64,000 nt of DNA from Fulvia fulva. Taxonomy: Eukaryota; Ascomycota; Dothideomycetes; Mycosphaerellales; Mycosphaerellaceae. Shown piece after piece: positions 10,807-24,363 of this stretch (positions within the stretch are counted from its first letter, which is position 1; each line of letters begins with the position of its first letter). The translations under genes and the position numbers were made by a program. The notes under the pieces are model-generated. The model saw only the letters and a list, made by a program, of their open reading frames with translations. It was not told the origin of the DNA and did not search any database. The stretch is taken from NCBI RefSeq assembly GCF_020509005.1, contig NC_063014.1, positions 2,852,001-2,916,000 on the forward strand, in the 5' to 3' direction.

Positions 10807-12406
10807 ATGGGCCACATCGAAATGGAAAAGAACGATGCTCTCCACGTTGAGAGCGAATCAGTATCATCTGGAACCAGCAATCAGGAGATGGCGGCTAAGA
10901 ACAGAGTCGACTTAAGTGCTAAGGAGCAATATCGCAAACTCTGGACCGCTATCAAGGTCGACAGACGTTTCTGCTGATGGACCCTGTACTGTATGCTCCT
11001 AGTCTTCGGATGGGGCTATGATGCCGGCCTGTCCGGAGTCGCGATTGCTTTTCCAGAATTCCGCGAGGTTTATGGCAACTACTATGCCAAAGGTGAACCA
11101 TGGGTCATCCCAGCACTTTGGCAATCCCTTTGGAACGCAGCCTCTACCATCGGCCAGGTCTTCGGCGGCTATGCTGCTGGTCAATTCGCAGACAATTGGG
11201 CCGGAAGCCTTTGCTCTGGACGGCTGTAACTCTCTCCTTGGCTTCTTCGTTCGCCCTGGTATTCGCACCGAACCTCCCAGTACTCTTCGTGTCGAAGCTG
11301 TTGCTTGGTCTGTCGGTCGGCCTCTCCACTGCCACACCGCCACTCTACGTCACGGAGAATGCACCAGCACATCTCCGCAGCACAGCTTCGTCGTTGACCA
11401 ACGTCATCATCGTATTGGGCTTCTTCTGCTCCTCGCTCACTGGCTATGGTGCAAGCAAGATCCAAGGTGTCTGGTCCTTCAAGTTGGCATTCGTCATGAC
11501 ATTCTTGGTCCCGGCTCTGTACATGCTCGGTCTTCCACTCCTGCCCGAGAGTCCAGTTTGGTATATGAAGAAGGGTCGGGAAGCCGATGCTCGCAAGGCT
11601 GCATTGAAGCTGTACGGCGCGAACGCAAACGTGGACTCGATCACCGACACCATCAAGCAGGAACTCCACAAGGAAGACGCAGAGGCTGCTGGTGTGAGTC
11701 AGACAAGCTGGTGGGCCATCTTCACCAAAGAGCATCGCGCTCGCACCTTCACAGCTGTTCTCGGTCTGCAGTCGCAGAACTTCTCCGGTGGTTATTTCGC
11801 GAACACTTACCAGACATACTACTTCGAGCTCATCGGACAGGCCGATTCGTTCCAGCTCACCGCAATCTCGTCAACGCTGCAGCTGTTCTCCAACTTTGTG
11901 GCTGTCTGTCTGGCCGACGTAATTCCTCGCCGCAAGGGCCTGATCGGTGGCGGAACGCTTCTCATGTTCTGGAGTGTGATCATTGCTGGCTGTTCTGTGG
12001 CCCCTGAGTCGAACGGAGCCGCCGTCACCGCACTGCTCGCATTCATGATCACTTGGTCGATGCTGTACACCGCTACCGTCGGCTGTTATGGATGGCGTTT
12101 GTCCTAGTCTGCCAGCAACTCACCGCACTCATGCTTTCTTCGGTCTTTCCATACTTCATCAACCCGGATCGGCTCAACTGGGGAGGCAAGATCATGTTCC
12201 TCTTCGTTGGCGCCGAGCTTTTCATCATCGCTGGACTGTACTGGATCCAGCCCGAGACCCAGAACAGGACCAACGTGGATATCGATGCGATGTATGCTGC
12301 CAAGATACCCGCAAGGAAGTTCAGCCAATTCGAGGTCGTTGATGGAGAGGTCCGCCCACGAGCAGGCCAGACCGGCTTCGTAAGCCGCTTTTCGAGGAAG
12401 GCATGA
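10807..12406 (+). pseudogene. MFS alpha-glucoside/maltose-type sugar transporter, broken
   Basis: Translated in pieces it is a 12-TM sugar porter: FGWGYDAGLSG in TM1, QSLWNAASTIGQVFGGYAAG, LLGLSVGLSTATPPLYVTE, then LPESPVWYMKKGR before the central loop, and WIQPETQNRT after the last helices. Three lesions are visible. There is a TGA at 10975-10977 in the same frame as the ATG (between DRRFC and WTLYCM). A one-base loss lies in the G-run 11198-11200 (GGGG expected within the W-GRKPLLW join), and a second frame change is at about 12094-12096 after VGCYGW. The usual loop after that GW seems about 15-20 residues short, so a small deletion is likely. No intron explains these joins. It would have fed sucrose or maltose to the neighbouring hydrolases. 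Confidence 0.8.
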
Positions 12407-12918
12407 TCAGATCAAGGGGATGGGATGGCTGTCAGTTGCCTAGTGTCTTGTTTCAGCGTGGAGTTGGTAGACATGGTTGCTTGCTATACATACGATGTCA
12501 ATGTTGATGAAGACGTTCAAGTTTGGTACAGTATCGGTTTTCCTCTCATTTCACATCCTTGTCAGTAACTGGGTCAATGCGCGACGCGTCTCTAGCGTGT
12601 CTCACGCGTCGACATCTTTCTGTCTCTCCTTCCACCTGACATCTTTCTGTGTTGTTCAGACTTCAGTGCCCCACGACAAGTTATGCAGTATGGAGCGATG
12701 GCATCTCTGAGGCGCGACACAGGTATGGCAGCTTACGATACATCCTTGAAGACTGGCCCTCTTATCCTTGAACCAGAAGTGCTTGGTTGCTGGAATTCAT
12801 CCCACTTCAACAGGCACTGGGACACACTTCGAGTGGAATCCCGTATGTGCTTGAAGCACCAGGTGGCACTATTCTCAATTCATGGCGCCGTTCGAAAGCC
12901 GAACCGAGGAGGCTCATG
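12407..12918. other. Intergenic between convergent genes
   Basis: About 0.5 kb between the transporter and regulator 3' ends. T-rich stretches and short frames only; nothing recognised. Confidence 0.5.
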
Positions 12919-15094
12919 TCAACTGTAGTACGACGACACACCGGACAGAGCGACATCGAGCCTGCTTACGTATTGATGGTCTCCTCCACGAAAGTCTTGT
13001 AGTAATGCTCGCAGCCTTTCCGGAAGCTCCGCTACTTTGATCGGAGCCTGAGAATCATGCGAACCTGGCACGCTGTCGTCTTCGGCTCGCGACCAGGCAG
13101 TGTCAACACGCAGCTGCGAAGAACTCTGTAGGGCAGTCACCCAGCCGATACCGACATCAAAGATCTTCTCGGCAAATCCAACTCCATGGACCTCCATGGC
13201 CGCGAGCGTGAGCTTGTTACAGCAATCTAGGAGTGCACTGGCGATCTCGCAAGCAAAGTCATAGCGGAGCTCAGAATGCTCCGATACATCTCGCAGGAGC
13301 TGATGCGTGAGACAAAGCTGCCACAACCTGTTCAGCAGCCAGAGTTGTGTCACAGAGATATCTGCACGTTGTGTCTCCAAGAGTTGCGCTAGTGGCAAAG
13401 GTGTCACAGTTGGCGCGAACGAGATGTTTCCTGAGATACAAGCTTCTCTCACTCTGCGCTGAGCTCGAAACATCTGCAGCGCTCGCCGGCGGTCAAAGGT
13501 CTCGCACATGCCATCGCTGTAGCTGCAGTAGCCGCTCCAGCAGTCCGTGATGCGCTCGTCGATTGCATCGAAAGAGTCCATCAAATAGAGCAGGCCGGTC
13601 ATACCCACAGCGTCTGTCTGCTCTCTAAAGATCAGCGAAGCGATATACTCGCTGGTAGCAGATGGGTCGAATGCTTGCATGAAGCGCGCTGTCACACCTG
13701 GTTGGCCACGAAAGCTAATCGCAGGGTTCTGCTGTAAAGCATACGCTCGTTCCGTCACTGATAGGACGAGGTATGTACGCACCCATTGTTCGCGTACGGT
13801 GTCGCTCAATCCAGCATATGAAGTTGGCAGGTGTAGCCCCAGCGAATGGGCAAGGTCCACTGCTTCGCGGAGTCGATGTCGTGCTGCCTTGTGCTGGCTG
13901 CTGCCAAAGAGGCATGCGAAAAGGAAGAAGCTAGCCAAGACCATCTCGATGGTTGGATATTCGCCAAAGTCCGCGCTGCTTCGCATCTTCACGCATTCGT
14001 CCATTAGCATGCGGGCTTGAACTGATCGCGACGGCATCGAAGCTCGTTCGTGGATCTGCACTGGCTGGGTCATGGCGAACGCACAGAGTCCCAGCACATA
14101 GCGCCGTACTGTGCATTGGTACGGTGCTTGCGAAGCAGCATATCACAATACATGGTTGTCCGATTAAGTATGGGTATCGTCGGATGGAGACGCTTGAAGT
14201 ACACATCGATCCAGGTCAGCAACGCCGTCTCGTTAACTTTCGCTGGCCAGATGTCGGTGCTTTCTACCAAGGCGGGCAAGTCTTGCTCAGTGATCTCGGC
14301 AAATGGATCGTCCCAGCCTGAGGGCGACTCAACGGGCATGCTAGGGAATATGAAAGCATTCGGACTCGCAGCTGGGACTCCATGATCGGAAAATCCGATA
14401 GAAGCAGCAGACATGGCGTCCGGCGTCAACTGCTCTTGCTGTATCATTGTACGCACTTGATGCAGCGGTGTTCAAGGTCGATGCATCAGCATAGGATCCA
14501 TCCTCGGGAACAGTGGCAATGCTCGTTGGTATGCCTTGACCTCTCTCTGCTGACTGGTGTGTAGATACAGTGGCGCTACAACTCGTCGCCTCCCCATTAA
14601 CATCTTGCGCAGGCCACTGTGGTGTCTGCTGATGCACAGGTGCTGTCGTCACCCTTTCGAGCGGCTGCAGTGGCGGACTTGTGAGACCAAGGTCACTGAC
14701 AGAGGCTGGTCGTTCAAATGACCCGGGCATCGACATGCGCTTTCCAGCCGGACCACGTTTCTTCCTGGCTCGATCATATGTGCACGATATCCGCTTTGCT
14801 TCGCACGGCTTGCATGGCTTTGCCTACGGAGCATAGATTCTCAGCTATACTCAAGCATATCACGGCATCAAATGAGCCAGAATGATAGTCCTGGAGCAGA
14901 GTCTTCTCAACCATCTGGCTTGAGCAACGTGCCATATCTGCAACATCTTCCACGACATCTCATCTGGCACATTTGTGACGTACCATTGTGCATTTTACTT
15001 TCCGGAGCTTGCATTGATCGCATGCTCGATCAGCCGACGACTTTGACGCCGTGCGATCGCCCGGGTCCTGGGCAACATTGAGAATGCTGAACAT
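12919..15094 (-). pseudogene. Zn2Cys6 sugar-cluster transcription factor with a frameshift
   Basis: Exon 1 (15094-14984) encodes CDQCKLRKVKC. A 160-nt intron (GTACGT at 14983, TAG at 14824) splits the zinc cluster, and exon 2 supplies CKPCEAKRISC, giving C-x2-C-x6-C-x5-C-x2-C-x6-C followed by a basic RARKKRGPAGKR. A second intron, probably 14568-14439 (GTATCT..CAG, frame-consistent but weak), leads to an N-terminal part of the fungal TF middle-homology domain (LLTWIDVYFKRLHPTIPILN). Near 14098 the frame shifts by one base between NAQYGAM and LGLCAFAM; a missing G (C on the plus strand) would restore it. After this the frame runs open to 12919. Its place between transporter and GH13 suggests a MAL/AmyR-like activator of this cluster. 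An alternative upstream ATG is at 15217. Confidence 0.7.
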
Positions 15095-17629
<2,535 letters not shown>

Positions 17630-17695
17630 CGACATATCCATGATCAGCTGGAATGGAAGGGTGGCTTCTGTCTGAGGCATCATGTCACAATGATC

Positions 17696-19330
17696 CTAAT
17701 CTTCGTCCATGCTCTCCCAGCCGCCTTCGCCGCCATTCTCTTCGGCCTCTTCCTCTTCCTCTTCTTCCTCGTCATCCTGATTAATGCGCACCAACCGCTC
17801 CTTGACCTCGCCATCGGCAGGTGTCGGCAGCTTTACCCTAGTCGCGAAAGCCTCGCGGACTGCTTTGTTCGTGCTCGTGTCCCAGACCTGCACTGCACCT
17901 TTGCTGCCTGCGACCGCGAGTCTGAACGCCACTTCGGTGTCAGGCGCGAAGTTGGCTGCGAAGACCTTTCCAACTTCGAGATCTCGGCTGACGACCATGC
18001 TTGGCCCTGTCTCTGTCACGTTCCATAGCTTGACTGTGCGGTCTGTTGAACCAGTAGCAATAAAGCCGGGCACAGCAGGATTGATGGAGAACGATGACAA
18101 GCTCTGATCGTGGGCCTGTAGTCGCCATACGGCTTTGCTGTCTTCCGGTCTCGAAGGCAGTGTTCGCGCATCAAAACAGTGTAGTGCACCGTTCTCTGTG
18201 CTGACATAGAACTTGTTGTCGTCATGGGGATCCCATCTTAACTGCTCAACATCACTCTCTACACCCCATCGCGGTACCTTCGCATCTGGGGCTCGCATGT
18301 CAGCTGCGACGATTGTTCGATCGTAGCTGCCTGAAAGTAGAACGGAGGACTGCGAAGAATGCCATGATAGCGCGCAGACTTTGTCGGTGTGATGTGAGTA
18401 GGATTGTGCGGCCTTGCAAGTTGTGAGGTCCCAAAGCTTGATGGTCTTGTCTGCTGAAGCACTTGCAAGCAAGTTCCGATGTTGTCGATTCGCGGCGAGC
18501 GATAGCACTGAATCAACGTGGTAGTCGTCGTTGGCCTTCTTGCTCTTCTTTTTCTTCTTCTTGGTGACAGGCTCGGGTGCACCTGGTGCCTCTCCTGTCT
18601 GTCCCAGCACTGCATTGGGGTACATGCAGTCTACAAGGTCCAGGTCCCATAGCTCAATCTCTGGATCCATAGTGCCGACTGCCGCAAAGTTGCCAGACTC
18701 GTCGTCTAACAAAGTCTTCCCTGGTTTCGTGCCGACCCATTCCACGCAAAGCGGTATCGCAGGCAGCATTACGTCGTGGTGGACATACAGGTTGTCTGCA
18801 GCGTCTTCGTACACATATACCTCCAAATGGGCGACCTCATCTTCTATCCGCGCCGCCAGCACAACACTGTCTGTGGGCAAGATCTGCAGCTCTTCTCGTT
18901 CCTCCTCGTCGGATGCCTCTCCTTCCGGTATTGTCAGGTATGGATCGTCTTTGTTGTCTGTATGGTATGCCAATGACTTGATGTTGCTGAAGATACCACC
19001 CTCTGCTTCGTCGTCCTCGTCGCCTGACATCTCCGGCTCATCGTCGTAGTGATCCATGTCGTACTCTTTGAGGTCATCGTCGTTCGCAACATCGTCGGCA
19101 TCATCGTCGCTGTCCTCTTCGGCACCTGCTTTCTCGTCCGGGACCTCTCCATTGTTGACCTGGTTCAGCGCATCTCGGGCTTTCTCCAGATCTTCCTTCG
19201 CATCGTCCAATTCGAGCTTGGCCAGCTTTGCGATGCGCGAGTATTCTTCGTCGTCCATGTTGTACTTGGTTGGAAAAGCGGCGGCATGCCCCCGAGGGAC
19301 CCATGCCGTCGCTGTGATCATCGAAGTCAT
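17696..19330 (-). CDS. PWP1: WD40 protein PWP1, ribosome biogenesis
   Basis: Single exon, 544 residues from ATG 19330; the frame runs three codons further to a TTG. The N-terminus MTSMITATAWVPRGHAAAFP is the family hallmark and is followed by a strongly acidic linker (DDDADDVANDDD). WD repeats follow: SADKTIKLWDL, SGSYDRTIVAAD, TGSTDRTVKLWNV, AVQVWDTSTN. The C-terminus is a Glu/Asp-rich tail. PWP1 proteins act in the nucleolus in 25S rRNA and 5.8S processing and rDNA chromatin. Intact. Convergent with the GH13 gene, only about 65 bp apart. Confidence 0.92.
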   Translation of the reverse strand: MTSMITATAWVPRGHAAAFPTKYNMDDEEYSRIAKLAKLELDDAKEDLEKARDALNQVNNGEVPDEKAGAEEDSDDDADDVANDDDLKEYDMDHYDDEPEMSGDEDDEAEGGIFSNIKSLAYHTDNKDDPYLTIPEGEASDEEEREELQILPTDSVVLAARIEDEVAHLEVYVYEDAADNLYVHHDVMLPAIPLCVEWVGTKPGKTLLDDESGNFAAVGTMDPEIELWDLDLVDCMYPNAVLGQTGEAPGAPEPVTKKKKKKSKKANDDYHVDSVLSLAANRQHRNLLASASADKTIKLWDLTTCKAAQSYSHHTDKVCALSWHSSQSSVLLSGSYDRTIVAADMRAPDAKVPRWGVESDVEQLRWDPHDDNKFYVSTENGALHCFDARTLPSRPEDSKAVWRLQAHDQSLSSFSINPAVPGFIATGSTDRTVKLWNVTETGPSMVVSRDLEVGKVFAANFAPDTEVAFRLAVAGSKGAVQVWDTSTNKAVREAFATRVKLPTPADGEVKERLVRINQDDEEEEEEEEAEENGGEGGWESMDED

Positions 19331-19603
19331 CTTGTTCAAGGATCTGGTCTAACAATTTTGTGTATAAAAATGTCTCGAATGCGACTCGAACATTTCCAAG
19401 GTCGATTAAATTTCTTGGTGACGACTTTAGCCGAGCAAGGGTCCTCTGCCGGCATCCGAAGCCCTAAAGCTATGCTTGTTTCGGCTGAGCAAGTTCACAT
19501 GGGAGGGCAACTTCAGTCCTCGTGGCCACTTCCTTATCATCTCCCACATCTGCACCGCTTGCCTCCTCGTCCTCTACACTTCCATCGACGCATTCTCTCA
19601 ACA

Positions 19604-20227
19604 ATGTCTCACTCGCATATGGACCATGGCGGTATGGACCATGGAGATATGGATCATGGAGGCCACGGCGGCATGGAGCCCATGTGTAGCATGAACATGC
19701 TCTTCACGTGGAGCACTCAGAACCTCTGCATCGTCTTCAAAGGATGGCGAATCACCGGATTCTGGTCTTTGATCTTCTCGCTCCTCGCCATCGTGGCGAT
19801 GACGGCAGGGTACGAAGCCATTCGGGAGGCCTCGCGACAATACGACGAGAGGCACGCGAGCGTAATCGAAAACATTCCACGTGAGTTATCGATGCACAGT
19901 ATAGGCTATCAGGGCCTGTGACTTATGATGCAGAAGAATCTCTGGAGGCTGGCGAACGAAGCTCATTACTACGATTAGGTGGCTCGGTGCAAGCTGGAAA
20001 GCAGAAGGGCAAGGTCGTCAAAGCGGCCTTCTATGGTGTGCAGGTATTCTACTCGTTTTTCATCATGTAAGTGCTCAACTCGCCAGACTCGGCTGTAAAC
20101 TAATCATAGCAGGCTTCTATTCATGACGTACAATGGTTGGATCATGATTGCTGTTGGTGTTGGTGCTTTCATTGGCTACCTCATGTTCAGCGGATCGCCG
20201 CCGACGAAGAGTGCCGCCTGCCACTAG
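19604..20227 (+). CDS. Ctr-family copper transporter
   Basis: Exons 19604-19880, 19934-20066 and 20113-20227, 174 residues; both introns have GTGAGT/GTAAGT donors and CAG acceptors. The N-terminus is a Met/His metal-binding stretch (HMDHGGMDHGDMDHGGHGG), followed by MCSMNMLF. A first membrane helix, FWSLIFSLLAIVAMTAGYEA, carries the start of the pore. A cytosolic loop follows, then helices FYGVQVFYSFFIMLLFM and WIMIAVGVGAFIGYLMF with the G-x3-G packing motif. It ends in a short Cys/His tail (SAACH), which in Ctr proteins hands Cu(I) to chaperones. Size and order match fungal plasma-membrane or vacuolar Ctr proteins. Confidence 0.9.
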
Positions 20228-20584
20228 TCTTGGGGTCGAGAAACTTTCGAGGCTGGATGTCGGCAAGGACTTTGAGCGTACGCCTTAGAGGAGATCTTTC
20301 CTGTTTCAGATACGTCTTCCTTCCACTTTGCAGACCAAGCCTTACATCCAGAGAAGTCACCAAATGCACGATCGCACCGTCTCGCATGTATCGTGGAAGT
20401 TGTGGCACAGTCGCTTGGCTACTGCAAGTGTCAAAGGACCTTGACAATCATCACCGGCGGGCACGCTTGCTTTCACTTGCACACATGGCTGTCATGGCAA
20501 ACAACCAGAGCACTCTGGCTTTGTACTGCATGCGTAATTCAGCCCACCTTACCCAACGAAGCACCTCTACAATCTCAGAGCAAC
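20228..20584. other. Intergenic, nothing recognised
   Basis: About 0.36 kb between two plus-strand genes; presumed terminator of the copper transporter gene and promoter of the next. A longer in-frame extension from a GTG at 20393 is not supported. Confidence 0.4.
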
Positions 20585-21391
20585 ATGGAAGCTACAGACA
20601 CTTACAAGACACCAAGCAAAAGTTCTCAGTATGCGGATCTCGCGAATGCCATGATCGAGCGCCGCAAGTCCGTGGCATCAAAAGAGGTCAAGCTTACTTG
20701 GCAAGCATACAAAGGGCAGCTGAAGCCATTAAGAGACGGACTGAGCTTCAAGACCAAGTCAGACATCCCCAACTATATCCTTCTGCTCGAGAACCTGATC
20801 TCAGCGATTGAGACGGGCAAGAGTACAGCAGAGACTCGGCTGCAGCTCTGGCAGCAGGAGACACAAAACACGCAGCCTCCATCAGAATCTTGGAATGATA
20901 CAAGCCAGCTTCCAGAACCACTCAGAACGCAGCTTCTACGAATGCAGGCGGAACACAAACAAGAGCAAACAGAAATGCTGAAGCGCCTCCAGGACCTGGA
21001 CCAGACCATCACCACTCTACGTGTAGCATTGGAACTGCCAAGGTCTTCGCCCTTGCGACGGTACACCGTGATGGACTTGAAGTCACTCAACAGTAACTTC
21101 AGCACCATCATCCGTCTCCATGGAGAATACCACGAGATTGCTTGTTGCTTCTGTGGCGCAAATCATTCAACGTCAAACTCGAGGCTCTTCATGGGATGGA
21201 ATGCCATGAGAAAGCATATTCGCTCGAAGCATGGGCTAACAGAGGGCAGCTTGAGCGATGGTGAGCTGTTTGATTGGTGCTCACGAAGGACTTTTGACGG
21301 CGAAGATGTGAAACGTATGCAGGTAGGGGAGCAGCCGCTTTCCGGGGCGATCGTGACGAGGGATGGGGACGGGACAGGAACTTTATGGTGA
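20585..21391 (+). CDS. Uncharacterised protein with a single C2H2-like finger
   Basis: Single exon, 268 residues from ATG 20585. I do not recognise the family. Residues about 1-160 are helical and charged with Gln/Glu-rich coiled-coil character (QAEHKQEQTEMLKRLQDLD). A finger-like motif then follows: CCFCGANH, a loop, and MRKHIRSKH, giving C-x2-C and H-x4-H with a long spacing. The C-terminus is acidic then Gly-rich. A nuclear or DNA-linked role is possible but not shown. Confidence 0.6.
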   Translation: MEATDTYKTPSKSSQYADLANAMIERRKSVASKEVKLTWQAYKGQLKPLRDGLSFKTKSDIPNYILLLENLISAIETGKSTAETRLQLWQQETQNTQPPSESWNDTSQLPEPLRTQLLRMQAEHKQEQTEMLKRLQDLDQTITTLRVALELPRSSPLRRYTVMDLKSLNSNFSTIIRLHGEYHEIACCFCGANHSTSNSRLFMGWNAMRKHIRSKHGLTEGSLSDGELFDWCSRRTFDGEDVKRMQVGEQPLSGAIVTRDGDGTGTLW

Positions 21392-21934
21392 GGGTGGAGG
21401 GTTCAAGATCCTGCGCACGGGTTATTGCTGGGTATCGTGTTTCAGAAAAGATCAGTGCTGTCTTCGAGCGATCCACTGCTTCCACTTGCCCAGTGACAGA
21501 ATAGCTTTCGGGAAGATCGACAGGCCTGGTCTCGGAGCCGCCTCCACAAGTGCTGTGGAATCTAATGTTTCATAGCACCATCTACGAGCTTGAGGCTTTC
21601 CCTCAGATATTGCTTGCGCCAATCTTGATCCGTTTGTGAGAACTACAATGCTCTGAGATGTCCATGAAGTTGAAGGAGAGACGTGTTCCCTCGAAAGGCA
21701 AGGGAAAGCAGCCATAACCCAACGGCCATCACTGCTGACATGTCGGCACTTCAACTAGCGCGCCGACGTTGTTGAGCAATCATATCCCTGCACAGACGGA
21801 GCTCTAACATTCTTGCTTCGTTGGGGAACTTTCACACTCACACATCTCGCATGTGAAGATGCAACTCTGCTCACACTAGCCCAGCAACAGTCAAGCAATG
21901 CGCAAGAAGTGGACAGCTCCGTCGCACCGCAAAC
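21392..21934. other. Intergenic, nothing recognised
   Basis: Presumed 3' flank of the upstream gene and promoter of RPP1. A 100-codon minus-strand frame at 21452-21754 has no recognisable features. Confidence 0.4.
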
Positions 21935-22986
21935 ATGTCCTCTTTCCATGACCTCAACATCCCATACACACCAAGCGATCAGAACCTTTCACGAACACTA
22001 GCTTTCGCGCATGAGCTGGGCTACAATGTCGTTGCATTGAACCACACCATCACAGGCAGACTGCCCACAGACACAGTGTGTATCATATCTGCCAATATAA
22101 ATCACCAAATCCTGACACATCCTAGAAATGCGCCATTCCAGATCCTCTCCCACAAAAGGATGTCCCCGCGAAGCTTACAGTCCTGCGGAGACTCACCTTG
22201 ACTCTCACCGAATCTGGCTACCAAAATGCCCGCCTCACAGCCCTCTCCGCGCCCTACGACGTCCTCGCTCTCCGTCCCACCGACGAACGAACCCTCCAAC
22301 TCGCATGCAGCAGTCTTGATTGCGACATCATCTCCCTCGACCTCACCCATCGCATGAACTTCTTCTTCAAGTTCAAGATGCTCTCAGAAGGGATCAAAGC
22401 TGGGAAGACGATCGAGATCTGCTATACTCAAGGTCTGCTAGGAGATGCGCAGGCACGAAGGAATTTGATCAGTAACGCAACGCAACTGATCAGGGCAACG
22501 AGGGGACGAGGCATGATTTTGAGCTCGGAGACGAAGGTGGGAGCTGTGGGGTTGAGGGGACCGTGGGATGTGATCAATCTTGCTGCAGTATGGGGACTGG
22601 GGCAAGAGAGAGGGTTTGAGGGTTTGAGCAAGGAGTGTAGGAGTGTGGTTGTTACTGCGAAGTTGAAGCGGACGGGATATCGGGGCGTCGTGGATGTAGT
22701 ATATGGTGGGGAGAAACCGGTTCGGGTGGAGAAGGAGGTGGTCATTGGGAGCGGGAAGGGAAAGCAAAAGCAGGAGAAGGCCCAAAAGCAGGCACAGGCT
22801 CAAAGTCAGCAGCAGGGTCAGAAGAGAAAGGCAGAAGAGGAAGCTGGCAAGGATGACGAGGCTGCTGTAAATGAAGACGGAGTAGAGAAGCCTATCAGCA
22901 AGCGGGAAGCGAAGAGGAGAGCGACCAAGGCTCGATCGGAAGCTCTTGCTACTAGCGGAGCCTCGAGCGCGGCAGAGAACAAGTGA
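21935..22986 (+). CDS. RPP1: RNase P/MRP protein subunit Rpp1 (Rpp30)
   Basis: Exons 21935-22075 and 22126-22986; the 50-nt intron (GTGTGT..CTGAC..TAG) is phase 0; 333 residues. The N-terminus MSSFHDLNIPY and ELGYNVVALNHTI match the first strands of the Rpp30 TIM-like barrel. Then come ALRPTDERTLQLAC and CDIISLDLTHRMNFFFKFKM, and GLRGPWDVINLAAVWGL, all family blocks. The C-terminus is a Gln/Lys-rich basic tail ending in KREAKRRATKARSEAL. The protein belongs to nuclear RNase P and MRP, which process tRNA 5' ends and pre-rRNA. Convergent with the ankyrin gene, 34 bp apart. Confidence 0.9.
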
Positions 22987-23020
22987 ACAGCAAGGAGAAG
23001 CCCTCATCTATGTCATCACC

Positions 23021-23830
23021 TTACATCATGTCTCTCATGTGCCCCAGTCCGCGCCCATCTGCACCGGCATCCAGCAACAAGGCCACGACATCTTCATGTC
23101 CAGCTCTAGCAGCCGCATCCAACGCAGTCGATCCAAGATAACGCCCACTCGGAGCATTTACATCAGCGCTGGCAGCCAGCAGTCTACGCACGGTTTCAAT
23201 ACAGCCGCTCGAAGCCGCTGCCTGCATCGCCGTCAATCCCCTATTCCTGCATGCAGGCGTGTTGACCTCCGCTCCTCTCTCCACGAGCAACCCCACCGCT
23301 TCCTCATGTCCGCACTCCGCAGCACCTTGCAGCGGCGTACGACCATAACTTTGCGCAATAGCAGCATTCACGTCCGCACCACGATCTAGCATCTTTTGCA
23401 CAATAGCAAGATTGCCACCTTCGGCGGCGGCTTGTAATGGCGTCCGACCCATGTAACGATGAGCTGAGAGATTGACATCTGCGCCGGCTTGAAGAAGACA
23501 GTCGACAACGTCTTCATATCCTGCTCCAGCCGCGAGAGCGAGGGCGGCTCTTCCGCCGTTGTTGCCGCCTGGGTCATCGACGTTGGCACCGGATTTGAGG
23601 AGGAACTGAACGATCTGAAGACGCCCTTCTACCGCTGCTGCTTGGAGAGCGGTCCTGCCGTAGAAGCCACTGGGGGCTTCATTTGGATCGTGACCTTGTG
23701 TTAGAAAATTGGACACTTTGGCAAGGTCACCTCGAGAGCAAGCGAGCTGTAGTGGTGTCCAGGCTTCTTCTTCGTCTTCGCAGTCTTCTGCGCTGGTGAA
23801 GCCGAGGGTTGCTCGGAGGTTGTTGGCCAT
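23021..23830 (-). CDS. Ankyrin-repeat protein
   Basis: Single exon, 269 residues from ATG 23830. About seven ankyrin repeats run from residue 24 to the end, with recurring GRTPLQAAAEGGN and VVDCLLQAGADVN cores. Repeats are 34-35 residues instead of 33 because of a short insertion (for example SGFYGRTAL, HRYMGRTPL). No other domain and no signal peptide, so a small soluble protein-binding scaffold is inferred; partners unknown. Confidence 0.85.
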   Translation of the reverse strand: MANNLRATLGFTSAEDCEDEEEAWTPLQLACSRGDLAKVSNFLTQGHDPNEAPSGFYGRTALQAAAVEGRLQIVQFLLKSGANVDDPGGNNGGRAALALAAGAGYEDVVDCLLQAGADVNLSAHRYMGRTPLQAAAEGGNLAIVQKMLDRGADVNAAIAQSYGRTPLQGAAECGHEEAVGLLVERGAEVNTPACRNRGLTAMQAAASSGCIETVRRLLAASADVNAPSGRYLGSTALDAAARAGHEDVVALLLDAGADGRGLGHMRDMM

Positions 23831-24363
23831 GAGAGCATAGCCACTACTGTTTAAGACACATCATGCGCTGTTTCGGATCTCGCGTCGGGTCTTGGAGATA
23901 CGCCACAATGGAGAGCTCGCCAAGTGGGGCGGATAGACATGCAGCCCGCTCGTTCGCATCGCTAGCGAGAGGTCATCCGGATGGTCACGGCGACCGACTG
24001 TGATCGTTGCACGTGCGAGAATTTCTGTGACCAACCACAGGGAGATGATGGCTTGCGTGCTCACATGCACATGGCGGAACAGAGCTCGAAGCTTAGTTTG
24101 CAACATATGCAGGTACACTGGGTTAATGCCATAATGCTAGTGTACATATAAACATTGGAAGAAAACATCATGACTACTCCATCCACCATATGGCCTCCCA
24201 GATGTCGTTTGTGAGCACTTCACAATCTCGGCATCATATGCCAAGCAGTATCACGACAGAAGTCGGAAGCTTGCGGCAAAACCTGGAAAAGGGTAGTCGA
24301 CATTAGCCGATCGTGGGGTATCATCAAAGAATCGCAGGCTGGTTCCGGGACTGTCGTGGTGCT
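23831..24363. other. Intergenic, nothing recognised
   Basis: About 0.5 kb between the ankyrin gene start and the first C2H2 gene's stop. No gene or repeat seen. Confidence 0.4.

Noticed and set aside
10965..11010. Tiny intron hiding the transporter's TGA
   Set aside because: The only GT..AG span is about 36 nt, too short for these genes, and it would delete conserved TM1 residues that align across the stop.
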